Shown piece after piece: positions 16,799-24,573 of a DNA stretch of 64,000 nucleotides. Each line of letters begins with the position of its first letter. The first letter of the stretch is position 1. The notes beneath the pieces were generated by a model, which saw nothing but the letters and a program-made list of their open reading frames with translations, did no database searches and had not been told where the DNA came from. The stretch covers positions 62,001-126,000 of the forward strand of contig CAVOTA010000003.1 in assembly GCA_963699055.1 (NCBI GenBank). Reading direction: 5' to 3'. Made by a program: the position numbers and the translations under genes. This DNA comes from Bog-756 sp963699055 (GTDB lineage Bacteria; Actinomycetota; Acidimicrobiia; Acidimicrobiales; RAAP-2).

Positions 16799-16939
16799 AT
16801 GATCACCGGAGCCATTAAGAGCCAAGTCGACAAGGTCTGGGACGCCTTCTGGTCGAGTGGCATCTCCAACCCCCTGGAAGTGATCGAGCAGATCACCTCC
16901 TGTTCGACCACGAGGACCCCGAAGCGGTGGCCCGCCTGA
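16799..16939 (+). pseudogene. hsdM: Truncated hsdM (type I restriction-modification methyltransferase) remnant
   Basis: The first 33 codons read as the N-terminal domain of HsdM: MITGAIKSQVDKVWDAFWSG, then GISNPLEVIEQIT. After that the frame leaves the family (which continues with a YLLFIRRLDD-like helix) and stops at 46 codons. Nothing of the methyltransferase core, hsdS or hsdR follows. It is a decayed type I restriction-modification locus whose promoter and start are still present. The break is followed directly by a second, unrelated reading frame. Confidence 0.75.
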
Positions 16940-17169
16940 TCGCTGACGCCATCCGCCCGGTCTACGACCACCCCGGCACGTTTGCGGACAGCCTCGCCCC
17001 TCATGTCGCCCGGTTCGGCCTGCGCAAGGGAGACGGACTCGGGCTGCTGCCTTGGTTCCTGGACATGACCGGCGACCCGGAGAAGGACCGGTGGATGGAC
17101 GAGGCGCGGGCGCACGTCGACCGCGCCGCCGGAGCAGACATCCCCTATGGGCCGGCGTGGACGCCGTAG
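16927..17169 (+). CDS. Uncharacterised fragment downstream of the hsdM break
   Basis: An open frame of 80 codons from a GTG at 16927, which can extend upstream without a stop into the hsdM remnant (reading HLLFDHEDPEAVARL). It is acidic and proline-containing (GLLPWFLDMTGDPEKDRWMD), ending AGADIPYGPAWTP. No family is recognised. It may be the C-terminal end of a gene whose front was replaced by the hsdM piece, or a short independent gene. Confidence 0.35.
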   Translation: MARLIADAIRPVYDHPGTFADSLAPHVARFGLRKGDGLGLLPWFLDMTGDPEKDRWMDEARAHVDRAAGADIPYGPAWTP

Positions 17170-17266
17170 CGGCCTCTCACCGAGTGGCCACGCCAAGATC
17201 GGTGACCAGGTGGAGCGCTGTGCGAGTGGCAAAAGTCATACAGTACGGAGCTTCTGGGCCTCTAGT

Positions 17267-17272
17267 TATACT
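17267..17272 (+). promoter_or_regulatory. -10 box (TATACT) of the AlbA_2-type gene
   Basis: TATACT in an AT-rich stretch (GTTATACTTTCGAACGTTAA), 38 bp upstream of the ATG at 17311. A strong AGGAGG ribosome site at 17295-17300 follows. Near-consensus elements of this kind are unusual in the window and suit a mobile gene expressed from its own promoter. Confidence 0.5.
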
Positions 17273-17310
17273 TTCGAACGTTAAAGTCGAACTCAGGAGG
17301 CGAAACGGCC

Positions 17311-19059
17311 ATGAGCTTCAAGTTTCTCGGCCCCGACCCCGTCGAAGCTCAGCTGGAGGAGGTCCTGGCCAAGCTGGCCTCGGGGGAGCCGCCGAAGCTG
17401 ATCGAGGTCGCCCAGGTCGACGTGAAGGAGGAACCCGGCCGGCGCGGACCAGGCGGATCGATTGTGCCCGGTGGCGCCGAGAACGAACTCGCCGCCCGAT
17501 ACCTGGCGGGGGAGATGGCGTGCATCGCGAACACATCACGGGGCGGCGCGATCATCCTGGGCGTCGCCGACGACGGGACGAGGATCGGAACCGAACTCGA
17601 CCCCGAGTGGCTCCGCCACCGCATCTATGAACTGACCGAGCACAAGCTCACGGCCACCGTTCGAATTGTCGGCCTCGATGGGGTCCGGCTCCTCGTGCTG
17701 ACCACGCCTGAGGCCATCGAGCCGATCCGCCACGACGGTAAATTGAAATGGCGCGTGGACGACAACTGCGTGGAGGTCGACGCAACGACCTGGCACGCCG
17801 GGCGCCTGCAACGGATCGGAGTCGACTGGTCCGCCCAGCCGTCCGGTCACACATTGGCCGACGTGAACCCGATTGCCGTGGAGGTCGCCCGGCGTTATCT
17901 GAGAGCCGCCGGCGACAACGGCGCAGCTGATCTGGCGGCTGCGACAGATGAGGACCTCCTCCGACGGCTGCACTTGGTCGACTCCGACGGCCGCCTCACC
18001 AACGCCGGTTCGCTCCTCTTCGTAGGCACGCCCGAGGTGGGAATCGACTACGTCCAACGGCCTGTGCACGGAGCAGACAGCACGAACCGAATCAGCACCA
18101 ACCTGCCCCTCATCGAACAGATCGCCAACGTGGAGAATGCGAGCGGCGCCGCGAACAGGATGGTGCATCTTCCAGAGGGCTTTGCTCACAGGCAGGTCCG
18201 CGCCATCCCGGAACGAGCTTTGCGCGAAGCGATCGTCAATGGAGTCGTGCACCGCGACTGGCACTCTCCCCAACCGACCACCGTCGAGCACGTTGGTGAT
18301 GTCCTGACCGTCACGTCCCCCGGGGGATTCATCGGTGGCGTTGCCCCTACGAACATCATCACGCACCCGGCAGTGCCGCGGTACCGCAGCCTTGCTCAGG
18401 CGATGGCCGACCTCAGGCTCGCCGAACGCGAGGGAATCGGCGTGGACCGCATGGTCCACGACATGCTCGCCCTCGGGCTCGCCGAACCGGTGATCTCGGA
18501 GATCGAAGGCCCCTATGTCAGGGTGGCGCTGCTCGGCGGCGATCCCGACAGCCATGTCGTCGACCTCTTGAATGCGATAGAGCCGCGCCAAGTCGCATCC
18601 GATGTGGACGCCCTGCTCATCATCGACCATTTGACACGCCGTGGGTGGATCGACCCGGCCTCCGCGTCGCCCGCCCTGCAGCGCCCACTGGTCGAGGCCG
18701 AAGCGGCCCTCGAGCGTCTTGCACGTGCACGCATCGGTGAGGGCGCGCTCATCACATCAGTCAGCGGCGTTCCAGGCGACCAGCCGCCGGCCTGGTGCAT
18801 GTCCGAGCCAGCGCGAGCGAAGTTGGCAGAGCGAATGAAAGCGCTCGCCACCCCTGCGGGACGAACGGCGTCGATCATGGCGTGGGCGCTGGCTCGCGGA
18901 CGAGTGTCGAGCACCGAGGCAGCCGACATCGTCGGCGTCAGCCAGGCCTACGCCGGGACGCTCCTGACCGAACTGGAATCCGAAGGAAAGCTGGTTGGGA
19001 GCCGAGAAACGAAGCTCGGCCGCGGGTTCCACTACGTTCCCGTCCAGACCACGGACTGA
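17311..19059 (+). CDS. AlbA_2 / HATPase_c_4 domain protein (Schlafen-like putative transcriptional regulator)
   Basis: A 582-residue protein. The N-terminal AlbA_2 (Schlafen-type) domain covers about residues 45-150 (MACIANTSRGGAIILGVADD is its core). The middle (about 290-395) matches the ATP-binding HATPase_c_4 region of so-called RecG-like regulators: LREAIVNGVVHRDW, TSPGGFIGGV, EREGIGVDRM. The C terminus (about 525-570) looks like a winged helix (VSSTEAADIVGVSQAYAGTL). Such proteins are common on islands and beside restriction or defence genes, but their function is not settled; nucleic-acid binding is likely. AGGAGG stands 10 nt before the ATG. It is the largest intact cargo gene of the island. 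Confidence 0.82.
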   Translation: MSFKFLGPDPVEAQLEEVLAKLASGEPPKLIEVAQVDVKEEPGRRGPGGSIVPGGAENELAARYLAGEMACIANTSRGGAIILGVADDGTRIGTELDPEWLRHRIYELTEHKLTATVRIVGLDGVRLLVLTTPEAIEPIRHDGKLKWRVDDNCVEVDATTWHAGRLQRIGVDWSAQPSGHTLADVNPIAVEVARRYLRAAGDNGAADLAAATDEDLLRRLHLVDSDGRLTNAGSLLFVGTPEVGIDYVQRPVHGADSTNRISTNLPLIEQIANVENASGAANRMVHLPEGFAHRQVRAIPERALREAIVNGVVHRDWHSPQPTTVEHVGDVLTVTSPGGFIGGVAPTNIITHPAVPRYRSLAQAMADLRLAEREGIGVDRMVHDMLALGLAEPVISEIEGPYVRVALLGGDPDSHVVDLLNAIEPRQVASDVDALLIIDHLTRRGWIDPASASPALQRPLVEAEAALERLARARIGEGALITSVSGVPGDQPPAWCMSEPARAKLAERMKALATPAGRTASIMAWALARGRVSSTEAADIVGVSQAYAGTLLTELESEGKLVGSRETKLGRGFHYVPVQTTD

Positions 19060-19306
19060 AACATGGCAGCGAAGGCCGGCGAGTTCTGCCGGTCCTTGCC
19101 GCCAAGGCTGCGTGGCGCGGCGGCCACCTTGCTGACCCATTCTCGCAGGTCAGCGGCGACGTTTGCCGACCTCGTACCTAAACACGTATCCGCGGCCCGA
19201 TTTACGCGTTAGCTACTACCGAATCCGTAACCGTGCCGATAGACGCCGTGCTGTGGCTGGACAACGACAATGGCGCCTGACCAGGGGGGTCGAGAGCTCT
19301 GGGTAA
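19060..19306. other. Intergenic, AT-rich stretch in island
   Basis: About 250 bp between the convergent AlbA_2-type and SRPBCC genes. It includes the locally AT-rich 19170-19230 segment. No gene and no clear hairpin terminator was found. Confidence 0.4.
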
Positions 19307-19804
19307 TCAGCCTGCTTCGGCCACTCGTTTGAGGTTCGCAAGGGTCTCCTCCATCCCCAACAAGGTGTTCGGCATGACCGACTCGATGATCGTGTCCTGC
19401 TGCTTCGCGGGCATGGCGTTGACGGTCTGGAGGCCGGAGGGCGTGAACGCCCACGATTCCTCCACCTCGGTGCCACCCTCGATACCAGTGAACGTGTAGC
19501 CCCACCGGGTCATGCCGTCCTCGTTTGTGTCGTCACCGCCCGGCGTCCCGATGGTGGCGAAGGCGAATTCCCGGCCGCGGTCGGCAACGAAGACCTTGCA
19601 CCGCATTTCCCAGCTCCGCTCGCCCGTCACGTTGTGCCCGACGAACACCGCGCCCACCGAGGGGCTGGAACCACCCTCCCACTTGCATGCCCTGCACACC
19701 GGACTCCACTCGCCCATGCGGGTCACGTCGCTGATCATGCAGTACAGAGCCCCCGGCGGACGCGCCACATTGATGCGTCTTGTCAGCCTGTCGGAAACGT
19801 CCAT
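19307..19804 (-). CDS. SRPBCC family protein (polyketide cyclase/dehydrase-like)
   Basis: A 165-residue START-like protein. It begins MDVSDRLTRRINVARPPGAL and has the helix ISDVTRMGEWSP followed by the strands GAVFVGHNVTG and WGYTFTGIEGGTEVEESWAF. This group binds hydrophobic small molecules; a specific ligand cannot be read. It resembles the chromosomal SRPBCC protein at 45127-45588, which shares the SDVTR(M/I)G..SP segment. The start codon sits in an inverted repeat (CGTCCAT-GACA-ATGGACG, 19798-19815), and TATCGT lies 8 nt upstream of it. On the island, convergent with the AlbA_2-type gene. Confidence 0.78.
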   Translation of the reverse strand: MDVSDRLTRRINVARPPGALYCMISDVTRMGEWSPVCRACKWEGGSSPSVGAVFVGHNVTGERSWEMRCKVFVADRGREFAFATIGTPGGDDTNEDGMTRWGYTFTGIEGGTEVEESWAFTPSGLQTVNAMPAKQQDTIIESVMPNTLLGMEETLANLKRVAEAG

Positions 19805-20142
19805 GACAATGGACGATAATTGAACTGCGCCTCCTGCGATAAGAGATCCAGCTCCCACCTTCCCCGAGCGGGAGGAGAGTCGGGCTCATTGCGCGATGGT
19901 CACAGGCGATGGATTTCGTCCTGCGGCTCGTGGAGATGACCACGTGCTGTGGGTCAGTCTCAGTCCCGAACGGGGATGACCGGCTGGCGGGCTGACGTGA
20001 AGCGCTCCCGCGCCGAGGCGATCACGAAATCCATTTCGACTATTCCGAGGACCTATCGCAGAAGTCGATGGACCCCGTGTTCTGGGCCCGGGCGTGCCCG
20101 CTGCTCAAGTGTTACCGGCGACCCGTGCAGCCGCGGAGGAGG
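19805..20142. other. Non-coding or decayed stretch in island
   Basis: About 340 bp between the SRPBCC gene and the VOC gene, holding promoter material of the SRPBCC gene at its left edge. A short plus-strand frame reads HEIHFDYSEDLSQKSMDPVF, which looks protein-like and may be debris of a lost gene, but it has no start and no recognised family. Confidence 0.35.
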
Positions 20143-20511
20143 TCAGCCCTGGCCGATGAGCTCCTGGAGTGACCAGCGATTGCTGTCGGGGTCGTTGAAG
20201 TAGGCGAAGTGCCCCCACGGAAGATGCTGGATCTCGCTCACCTCAGCACCTCGGCCGACGAGCTGGGCGCGGGCGGCCTCGACGTCGGCGACGACGATCT
20301 GGATCGCAGCGGGGCCAACCGATTGGTCCGTGAGGCCGGTGCCGATCGCGATGGAGCACGCCGAGCCGGCTGGGGTGAGCTGTACGAAGCGGAGCTCGTC
20401 GCTGACGGCGTGGTCGTGGTCGAGGGTGAACCCCGCCTTGTCGACGTAGAAGCGGATCGCACGGTCTACGTCAGTCACCGGCACCATCACGAGCTCGATC
20501 TTCCAGTCCAT
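20143..20511 (-). CDS. VOC (glyoxalase/bleomycin-resistance) family protein
   Basis: A 122-residue single-module VOC protein: DWKIELVMVPVTDVDRAIRF, then SIAIGTGLTD and HFAYFNDPDSNRWSLQEL. VOC proteins bind a divalent metal and either transform or sequester small molecules. GAGGAG lies 8 nt before the ATG at 20511. It is divergent from a MarR regulator, with a palindrome between, so it is probably induced by the compound that the regulator senses. Located on the island. Confidence 0.85.
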   Translation of the reverse strand: MDWKIELVMVPVTDVDRAIRFYVDKAGFTLDHDHAVSDELRFVQLTPAGSACSIAIGTGLTDQSVGPAAIQIVVADVEAARAQLVGRGAEVSEIQHLPWGHFAYFNDPDSNRWSLQELIGQG

Positions 20512-20526
20512 CGTCTGCTCCTCGAT

Positions 20527-20544
20527 ATGACAACATATTGTCAT
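20527..20544. promoter_or_regulatory. Inverted repeat, candidate MarR operator
   Basis: ATGACAA-CATA-TTGTCAT: perfect 7-bp arms around 4 bp, in a locally AT-rich 20 bp. It lies between the divergent VOC and MarR genes and its right arm includes the first bases of the marR start codon. The size and position are those of a MarR dimer site that represses both genes. Confidence 0.65.
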
Positions 20545-21037
20545 GAGTACGGTACCGAGTCGACAGGATGCTGTCAACATCGGACCCCGCTCCGAAGTGG
20601 CCGAGGCCTTCAGCGCCCTCGTCGTGCTGCTGCTGCGGTGCGACAGCCTCCTCGTCGAGGCGGGGGACCGGCTGACGCGCGCATCGGGCCAGTCGAGCGC
20701 CCGCTGGCGGGTGCTCGCCGCGGCGGGAACGGCGCCGATGAGTGTCGCCGACATCGCCCGGGCGTGGAACCTGGCCCGCCAGAGCGTCCAGCGGCTCGCC
20801 GACGCCCTCGTCGGCTACGGACTGCTCTCCTACGAGGAGAACCCGCACCACCGGCGGGCGAAGCTCGCCGTGCTGACGCCGCTCGGGCGCCAGGTGCTGG
20901 ACGACATCGAGGCGCGTCAGTGCGCGTGGGCGGAGGAGATAGGTTCCCGGATCGGTGCCGAGACAATCACCGACGTCGCGGTGGGCATCGGCGTCGTACT
21001 CGACGCGCTCTCCTCGGAGGCTGCTTCAGAGGGCTAG
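20543..21037 (+). CDS. MarR-family transcriptional regulator
   Basis: A 164-residue winged-helix regulator: dimerisation helices at both ends, a recognition region MSVADIARAWNLARQSVQRL and the wing YEENPHHRRAKLAVLTPLG. MarR proteins release DNA on binding aromatic or oxidant ligands. Its start codon is inside the inverted repeat at 20527-20544, implying autoregulation and control of the divergent VOC gene. It is the last gene of the island before attR. Confidence 0.87.
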   Translation: MSTVPSRQDAVNIGPRSEVAEAFSALVVLLLRCDSLLVEAGDRLTRASGQSSARWRVLAAAGTAPMSVADIARAWNLARQSVQRLADALVGYGLLSYEENPHHRRAKLAVLTPLGRQVLDDIEARQCAWAEEIGSRIGAETITDVAVGIGVVLDALSSEAASEG

Positions 21038-21346
21038 CCCTTGACGTGGAGTAGCTGCTGGTCTGCGGTGACCGCGATCGGCGCGTACCGCTGAGCAACC
21101 ACCTCGCCACGCATCGGGTGTGATCACCGGTCCAAAACGACAGCGCGCACCGGCTGAAAACGACGGCGCGGGTTCGGTCAGAAGCTACTCGGAGGCGGGG
21201 GGCCGTCCACAGGTCCGGAAGGTCAGGGCCGTCGACGCCACTGCGGTCGACGAGAACGGGTCCTCTGGGCGAGACATCTCGGAGCACGACACCATCGCGA
21301 CCGCTGACATCGGGAACTTCCCCGAACGCGCCTCCAATGTCGCACT

Positions 21347-21357
21347 ACCTTCGGGTT
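21347..21357. repeat. Extra att-core-like copy (ACCTTCGGGTT)
   Basis: Same 11-bp tRNA-derived sequence, 123 bp before the copy inside attR, with different flanks (ACTACCTTCGGGTTCTGCC). Confidence 0.4.
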
Positions 21358-21368
21358 CTGCCCCGACG

Positions 21369-21393
21369 AACTAGGGATGAAAACTAGGGATGA
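21369..21393. repeat. Two tandem copies of AACTAGGGATGA
   Basis: Identical 12-mers at 21369-21380 and 21382-21393, 13 bp apart, about 57 bp inside attR. A related GTAGGGATT occurs near the left end (about 16247). Repeats like these near att sites can be recombinase arm-binding sites; that role is inference. Confidence 0.45.
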
Positions 21394-21409
21394 GGGCCCG
21401 ACAAGCAGA

Positions 21410-21435
21410 AGGGCCGGTGCTCTCGCACCGGCCCT
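21410..21435 (-). terminator. Stem-loop downstream of the initiator tRNA gene
   Basis: An 11-bp perfect stem (AGGGCCGGTGC / GCACCGGCCCT) with loop TCTC, 15 bp beyond the tRNA 3' end on the minus strand, followed by TTCTGCTTG. It would terminate the tRNA transcript. It differs in sequence from the hairpin at 16027-16048, so the island seems to have brought its own tRNA 3' end plus terminator. Confidence 0.6.
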
Positions 21436-21449
21436 GACCTGCACTTTCG

Positions 21450-21527
<78 letters not shown>

Positions 21528-21540
21528 TCGGTGGACCGTC

Positions 21541-21546
21541 AGGCTA
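21541..21546 (-). promoter_or_regulatory. Possible -10 box (TAGCCT) of initiator tRNA
   Basis: TAGCCT on the minus strand, 13 nt upstream of the mature tRNA 5' end. It fits the TAnnnT form seen before many genes here. Confidence 0.35.
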
Positions 21547-21627
21547 CCACCTGGGGACGGGTCGCCGTCCAACGCGCCCGCCCCGCCGGCCACCCGTCCC
21601 GGGGCCGCGGTGGACGGGTCGGACGGA

Positions 21628-24561
21628 TCAGCCGTTGAGGCCCGAGATGGCCGCCGATGCCGCGTTGGTGGTGGTGGTCGTGGTCGTGCTCGCCACCGGG
21701 CCGCCGGTGAGCGACTGCACGGCCTGCAGACTCGACTCGAGGTTGTTGATGTCGTTCTGGTAGGCGCCGAGGTTGCCGGCCTTGAGGTCGACCTGGGCCT
21801 GTTGATAGGCGGTCTGCGCCTGGGCCAGCAGGGCGCGGACCTGGGGCGACAGGCTGGCGGTCGATGTCCCGCCCGCCGCCGACGACGTCGACACCGGGGC
21901 CTGGAACAACGTGGACAACGCCGCCGACAGGGTGTTCCCGATGGCCGCCGGCTGGTTGCCGTAGACGGCGATCACCCGTTGCAGCTCGGGGATGGAGTTG
22001 CGCGACGACTCCACGTACAACGGCTGGATGTACAGCAGGGCGTCGGCCACCGGGATCATCAGCACGTTGCCGAGTAGCACCGACGAGCCGTTCTGGTTCA
22101 GCAGCGAGATCTGCCCCGACACGGCCGGGGTGGCGTCGATCTTGGCGGCCACGATGGCCGGTCCGTTGACCGGGTTGTCCCGGGGCGTGACGAACATCTT
22201 GAGCTCGCCGTACTCCCCGGGGTCCGAGCCCGCGATCATGAACCCGGACAGCGTCTGGATCTGGCTGCTCGTCGACACCGGGACGAATGCGTCGAGCAGG
22301 TTGAAGGACTGGTTCGCCTCGCCGGGGATCTTCATCACCTGGTAGATGGGCGACATCCGCACCAGCTGCCCGGTGGAGACGACCTGGCCCTGGGCGTTGA
22401 CGGTCTGGGTGGTGGCGAGGGCCTGGGCCGGCTGGCCCGCACCGGGACTGGGTGACAGCGTCCAGGCGTCGGCGGCGCTGTAGAAGCTCTGGGCCCGGGT
22501 GATGTGGTACTTGCCGTACATCGTGGCCTGGACGGTGAAGATGTCCTCGGGATAGCGCAGGTGGGCCCGCAGGTCCGAGCTCATCTTCGACGCCGACGTG
22601 AACATGCCGGGGAACGCCTTCTCGTACGTCCGGATGATCGGGTCGCTCGGGTCCATCACGTAGAAGGTCATCTTGCCGGTGTAGGCGTCGATGAGGACCT
22701 TGACCGAATTGCGCACGTAGTTGAACGTGCCCGACAGACCGCTGCCGGCGGCGACCGCGCTGGTGTCGGCGTTCTGGGCGTACGGATAGTTGTCGGTCGT
22801 GGTGTAGGCGTCCTGGATCCAGTCGATGTGCCCGTTGAGCAGCACCGGGTAGGGATCGGCGTCGAGGCTCAGGAACGGCGCCGCCTTCGACACCCGGGCC
22901 TGCACGCCCCGGTCGAACATGAGGCGCGACTGGTTGGTGATCTGGCTGGAGATGAGCAGGTTGAGGTCGTTGAAGCGGACGGCGAACATCACCTGCTTGA
23001 AGAAGTTGGACAGCTGCACCCCGCCGTCGCCCGTGTAGTGGGTCTCGACGTTGGTGCCGCTGGTCAACTGGTAGTCGATCTCCGGCTGCTTGGTGTTGGC
23101 CACCACGTAGCCGGAGTTGTTCAGCCCGAAGTAGACGGACGGCTGGGTGACGACCGGCAGCCCGCTGTTCGACACCGGCGGCACCCCGCCCACCGCGAAC
23201 TGCGGGTCGCCGTTGGAGGTGGCCACGTTGGCCGGCGACACGATCATCCCGTAGCCGTGCGTGTACTGGAGCGTGGTGTTCACCCACGAGGTGGACGGCA
23301 GGTCCTGGTCGTTGATCTCCCGCACGCCGACCACCACCGGGGTCTCCGCCCCGTTGATGTCGTAACGGTCGAGGGCCAGCGAGTTGAACTGGTAGTACGA
23401 CCGCAGGTCCTGCAGCCGGTCATAGGTCGGCTGGGTCTGCGTCGGATCCCACAGCCGGACGTTGCCGAGCGTGTCGGCGTTGGCCGACAGCTGGGTGGCC
23501 GTCAGGGCGGCCGACGCCGGGTAGTTGACCGACTGGACGTCCTGGATCCCCATGGCGGCCCGGGTGGCGTTGATGTTGCGCTGGATGTACGGCCGCTCGA
23601 GCGTGTTCTGGGCGGGGTTGACCTTGAGGGCCTGGACGGCCGCCGGATAGATGGTGCCGGCGGTCAGTGCGACGAGGAACCAGAGGCCGACGCCCAGGAT
23701 CGGCAGCGCCCACCCCTGTCGCCGGATGTTGTAGATGAGCAGCGCCGCCGCCGCCAGCGACACCAGGATCAGCAGCTCCAGGGCGGGCAGGCGGGCGTGG
23801 ACGTCGGTGTAGCCGGCACCCTGGACGAAGCCGTTGGACGACAGGTCGAGGTTGAACCGTGCCAGGTAGTAGCCCACGGCCTTGGTCAGTGCGATCAGGC
23901 CGAGGATGACCGACAGGTGGGCCTTGACCGAGGGGCGCACCCTCGGCCGCTGGCCCTGCATGCGGATGCCGCCGTTCAGGTAGTGGCTGAGGGTGGTCAC
24001 CAGCAGCACCACGATGAGGGCCACCAGCGTCCAGTGGATCACGAACTGCTGGAACGGCAGCGTGAACACGAAGTAGGCCACGTTGCGGTGGAATTGCGGA
24101 TCGCTGGCGGTGAACGGGGTGCTGTTGCGGAACAGGATCCAGTTCTGCCACTGGCCCAGGGCCTGCGAGCCGACGATGAGCGACAGGACGACCACGACCG
24201 CCGCCCGCAGCCAGCGGGAGTAGGGGCCGACGACCTCGCGGTAGCGCTTGACGAACTCGTCCTCGGCGTCCATCGACGGGCCCTTGGGGGCGAGCCGCTC
24301 GGCGACCAGCAGGCTCACCAGCAGGAGGACGGCGAAGATGGCGCTGAAGACCAGCATCAGGCCGGCCTTGATCTCGAAGAGCTTCAGCCAGACGGCGTGG
24401 AGCTGCACCGAGGAGAACCACAGCGCGTCCGTGTAGAAGACGGCGAAGGTGTGCAGGAACACCAGCACCACGATGACCAGGATGACGGCGACGATGAGCC
24501 ACCGCCGCCCACGGTGGCCCGTCCGCCCGGTCGCCGGAGGTATGTCGCTCGGAGTACGCAC
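21628..24561 (-). CDS. UPF0182 family large membrane protein
   Basis: A 977-residue envelope protein of the actinobacterial UPF0182 (COG1615) family; its molecular role is not established. About seven transmembrane helices occupy the first 300 residues (first one WLIVAVILVIVVLVFLHTF, about 21-39), followed by a large extracytoplasmic domain and a threonine/alanine-rich end. The GTG start at 24561 has TAGGCT 6 nt upstream, so it is probably leaderless. In mycobacteria the UPF0182 gene stands next to a PDZ/YlbL gene and a DUF2342 gene; the same trio occurs within 10 kb here. Confidence 0.9.
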   Translation of the reverse strand: MRTPSDIPPATGRTGHRGRRWLIVAVILVIVVLVFLHTFAVFYTDALWFSSVQLHAVWLKLFEIKAGLMLVFSAIFAVLLLVSLLVAERLAPKGPSMDAEDEFVKRYREVVGPYSRWLRAAVVVVLSLIVGSQALGQWQNWILFRNSTPFTASDPQFHRNVAYFVFTLPFQQFVIHWTLVALIVVLLVTTLSHYLNGGIRMQGQRPRVRPSVKAHLSVILGLIALTKAVGYYLARFNLDLSSNGFVQGAGYTDVHARLPALELLILVSLAAAALLIYNIRRQGWALPILGVGLWFLVALTAGTIYPAAVQALKVNPAQNTLERPYIQRNINATRAAMGIQDVQSVNYPASAALTATQLSANADTLGNVRLWDPTQTQPTYDRLQDLRSYYQFNSLALDRYDINGAETPVVVGVREINDQDLPSTSWVNTTLQYTHGYGMIVSPANVATSNGDPQFAVGGVPPVSNSGLPVVTQPSVYFGLNNSGYVVANTKQPEIDYQLTSGTNVETHYTGDGGVQLSNFFKQVMFAVRFNDLNLLISSQITNQSRLMFDRGVQARVSKAAPFLSLDADPYPVLLNGHIDWIQDAYTTTDNYPYAQNADTSAVAAGSGLSGTFNYVRNSVKVLIDAYTGKMTFYVMDPSDPIIRTYEKAFPGMFTSASKMSSDLRAHLRYPEDIFTVQATMYGKYHITRAQSFYSAADAWTLSPSPGAGQPAQALATTQTVNAQGQVVSTGQLVRMSPIYQVMKIPGEANQSFNLLDAFVPVSTSSQIQTLSGFMIAGSDPGEYGELKMFVTPRDNPVNGPAIVAAKIDATPAVSGQISLLNQNGSSVLLGNVLMIPVADALLYIQPLYVESSRNSIPELQRVIAVYGNQPAAIGNTLSAALSTLFQAPVSTSSAAGGTSTASLSPQVRALLAQAQTAYQQAQVDLKAGNLGAYQNDINNLESSLQAVQSLTGGPVASTTTTTTTNAASAAISGLNG

Positions 24562-24567
24562 GGCAGC

Positions 24568-24573
24568 AGCCTA
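24568..24573 (-). promoter_or_regulatory. -10 box (TAGGCT) of UPF0182 gene
   Basis: TAGGCT ends 6 nt before the GTG at 24561. Its TAG is also the stop codon of the upstream DivIVA-like gene, so the promoter is embedded in the end of that gene. Confidence 0.5.

Larger units (their letters stand above)
21038..21409. other. Right end of island, no gene
   Basis: About 370 bp without a supported gene. It holds a fifth copy of ACCTTCGGGTT (21347-21357) and a tandem repeat (21369-21393) close to attR, the usual place for recombinase arm sites. No trace of an integrase gene is visible. Confidence 0.5.
16117..21449. mobile_element. Genomic island integrated in the initiator tRNA-Met gene
   Basis: About 5.3 kb lie between perfect 46-bp direct repeats that match the 3' half of the tRNA gene, the classic footprint of a tyrosine-recombinase integration. 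The interior has more intergenic DNA, more AT-rich stretches (for example 17221-17300 and 19170-19220), and gene remnants, unlike the tight coding around it. Cargo in order: small membrane protein, hsdM remnant, unknown fragment, AlbA_2/HATPase protein, SRPBCC protein, VOC protein, MarR regulator. No integrase, excisionase or replication gene is visible, so the element is probably immobile or a deleted derivative. Confidence 0.82.
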
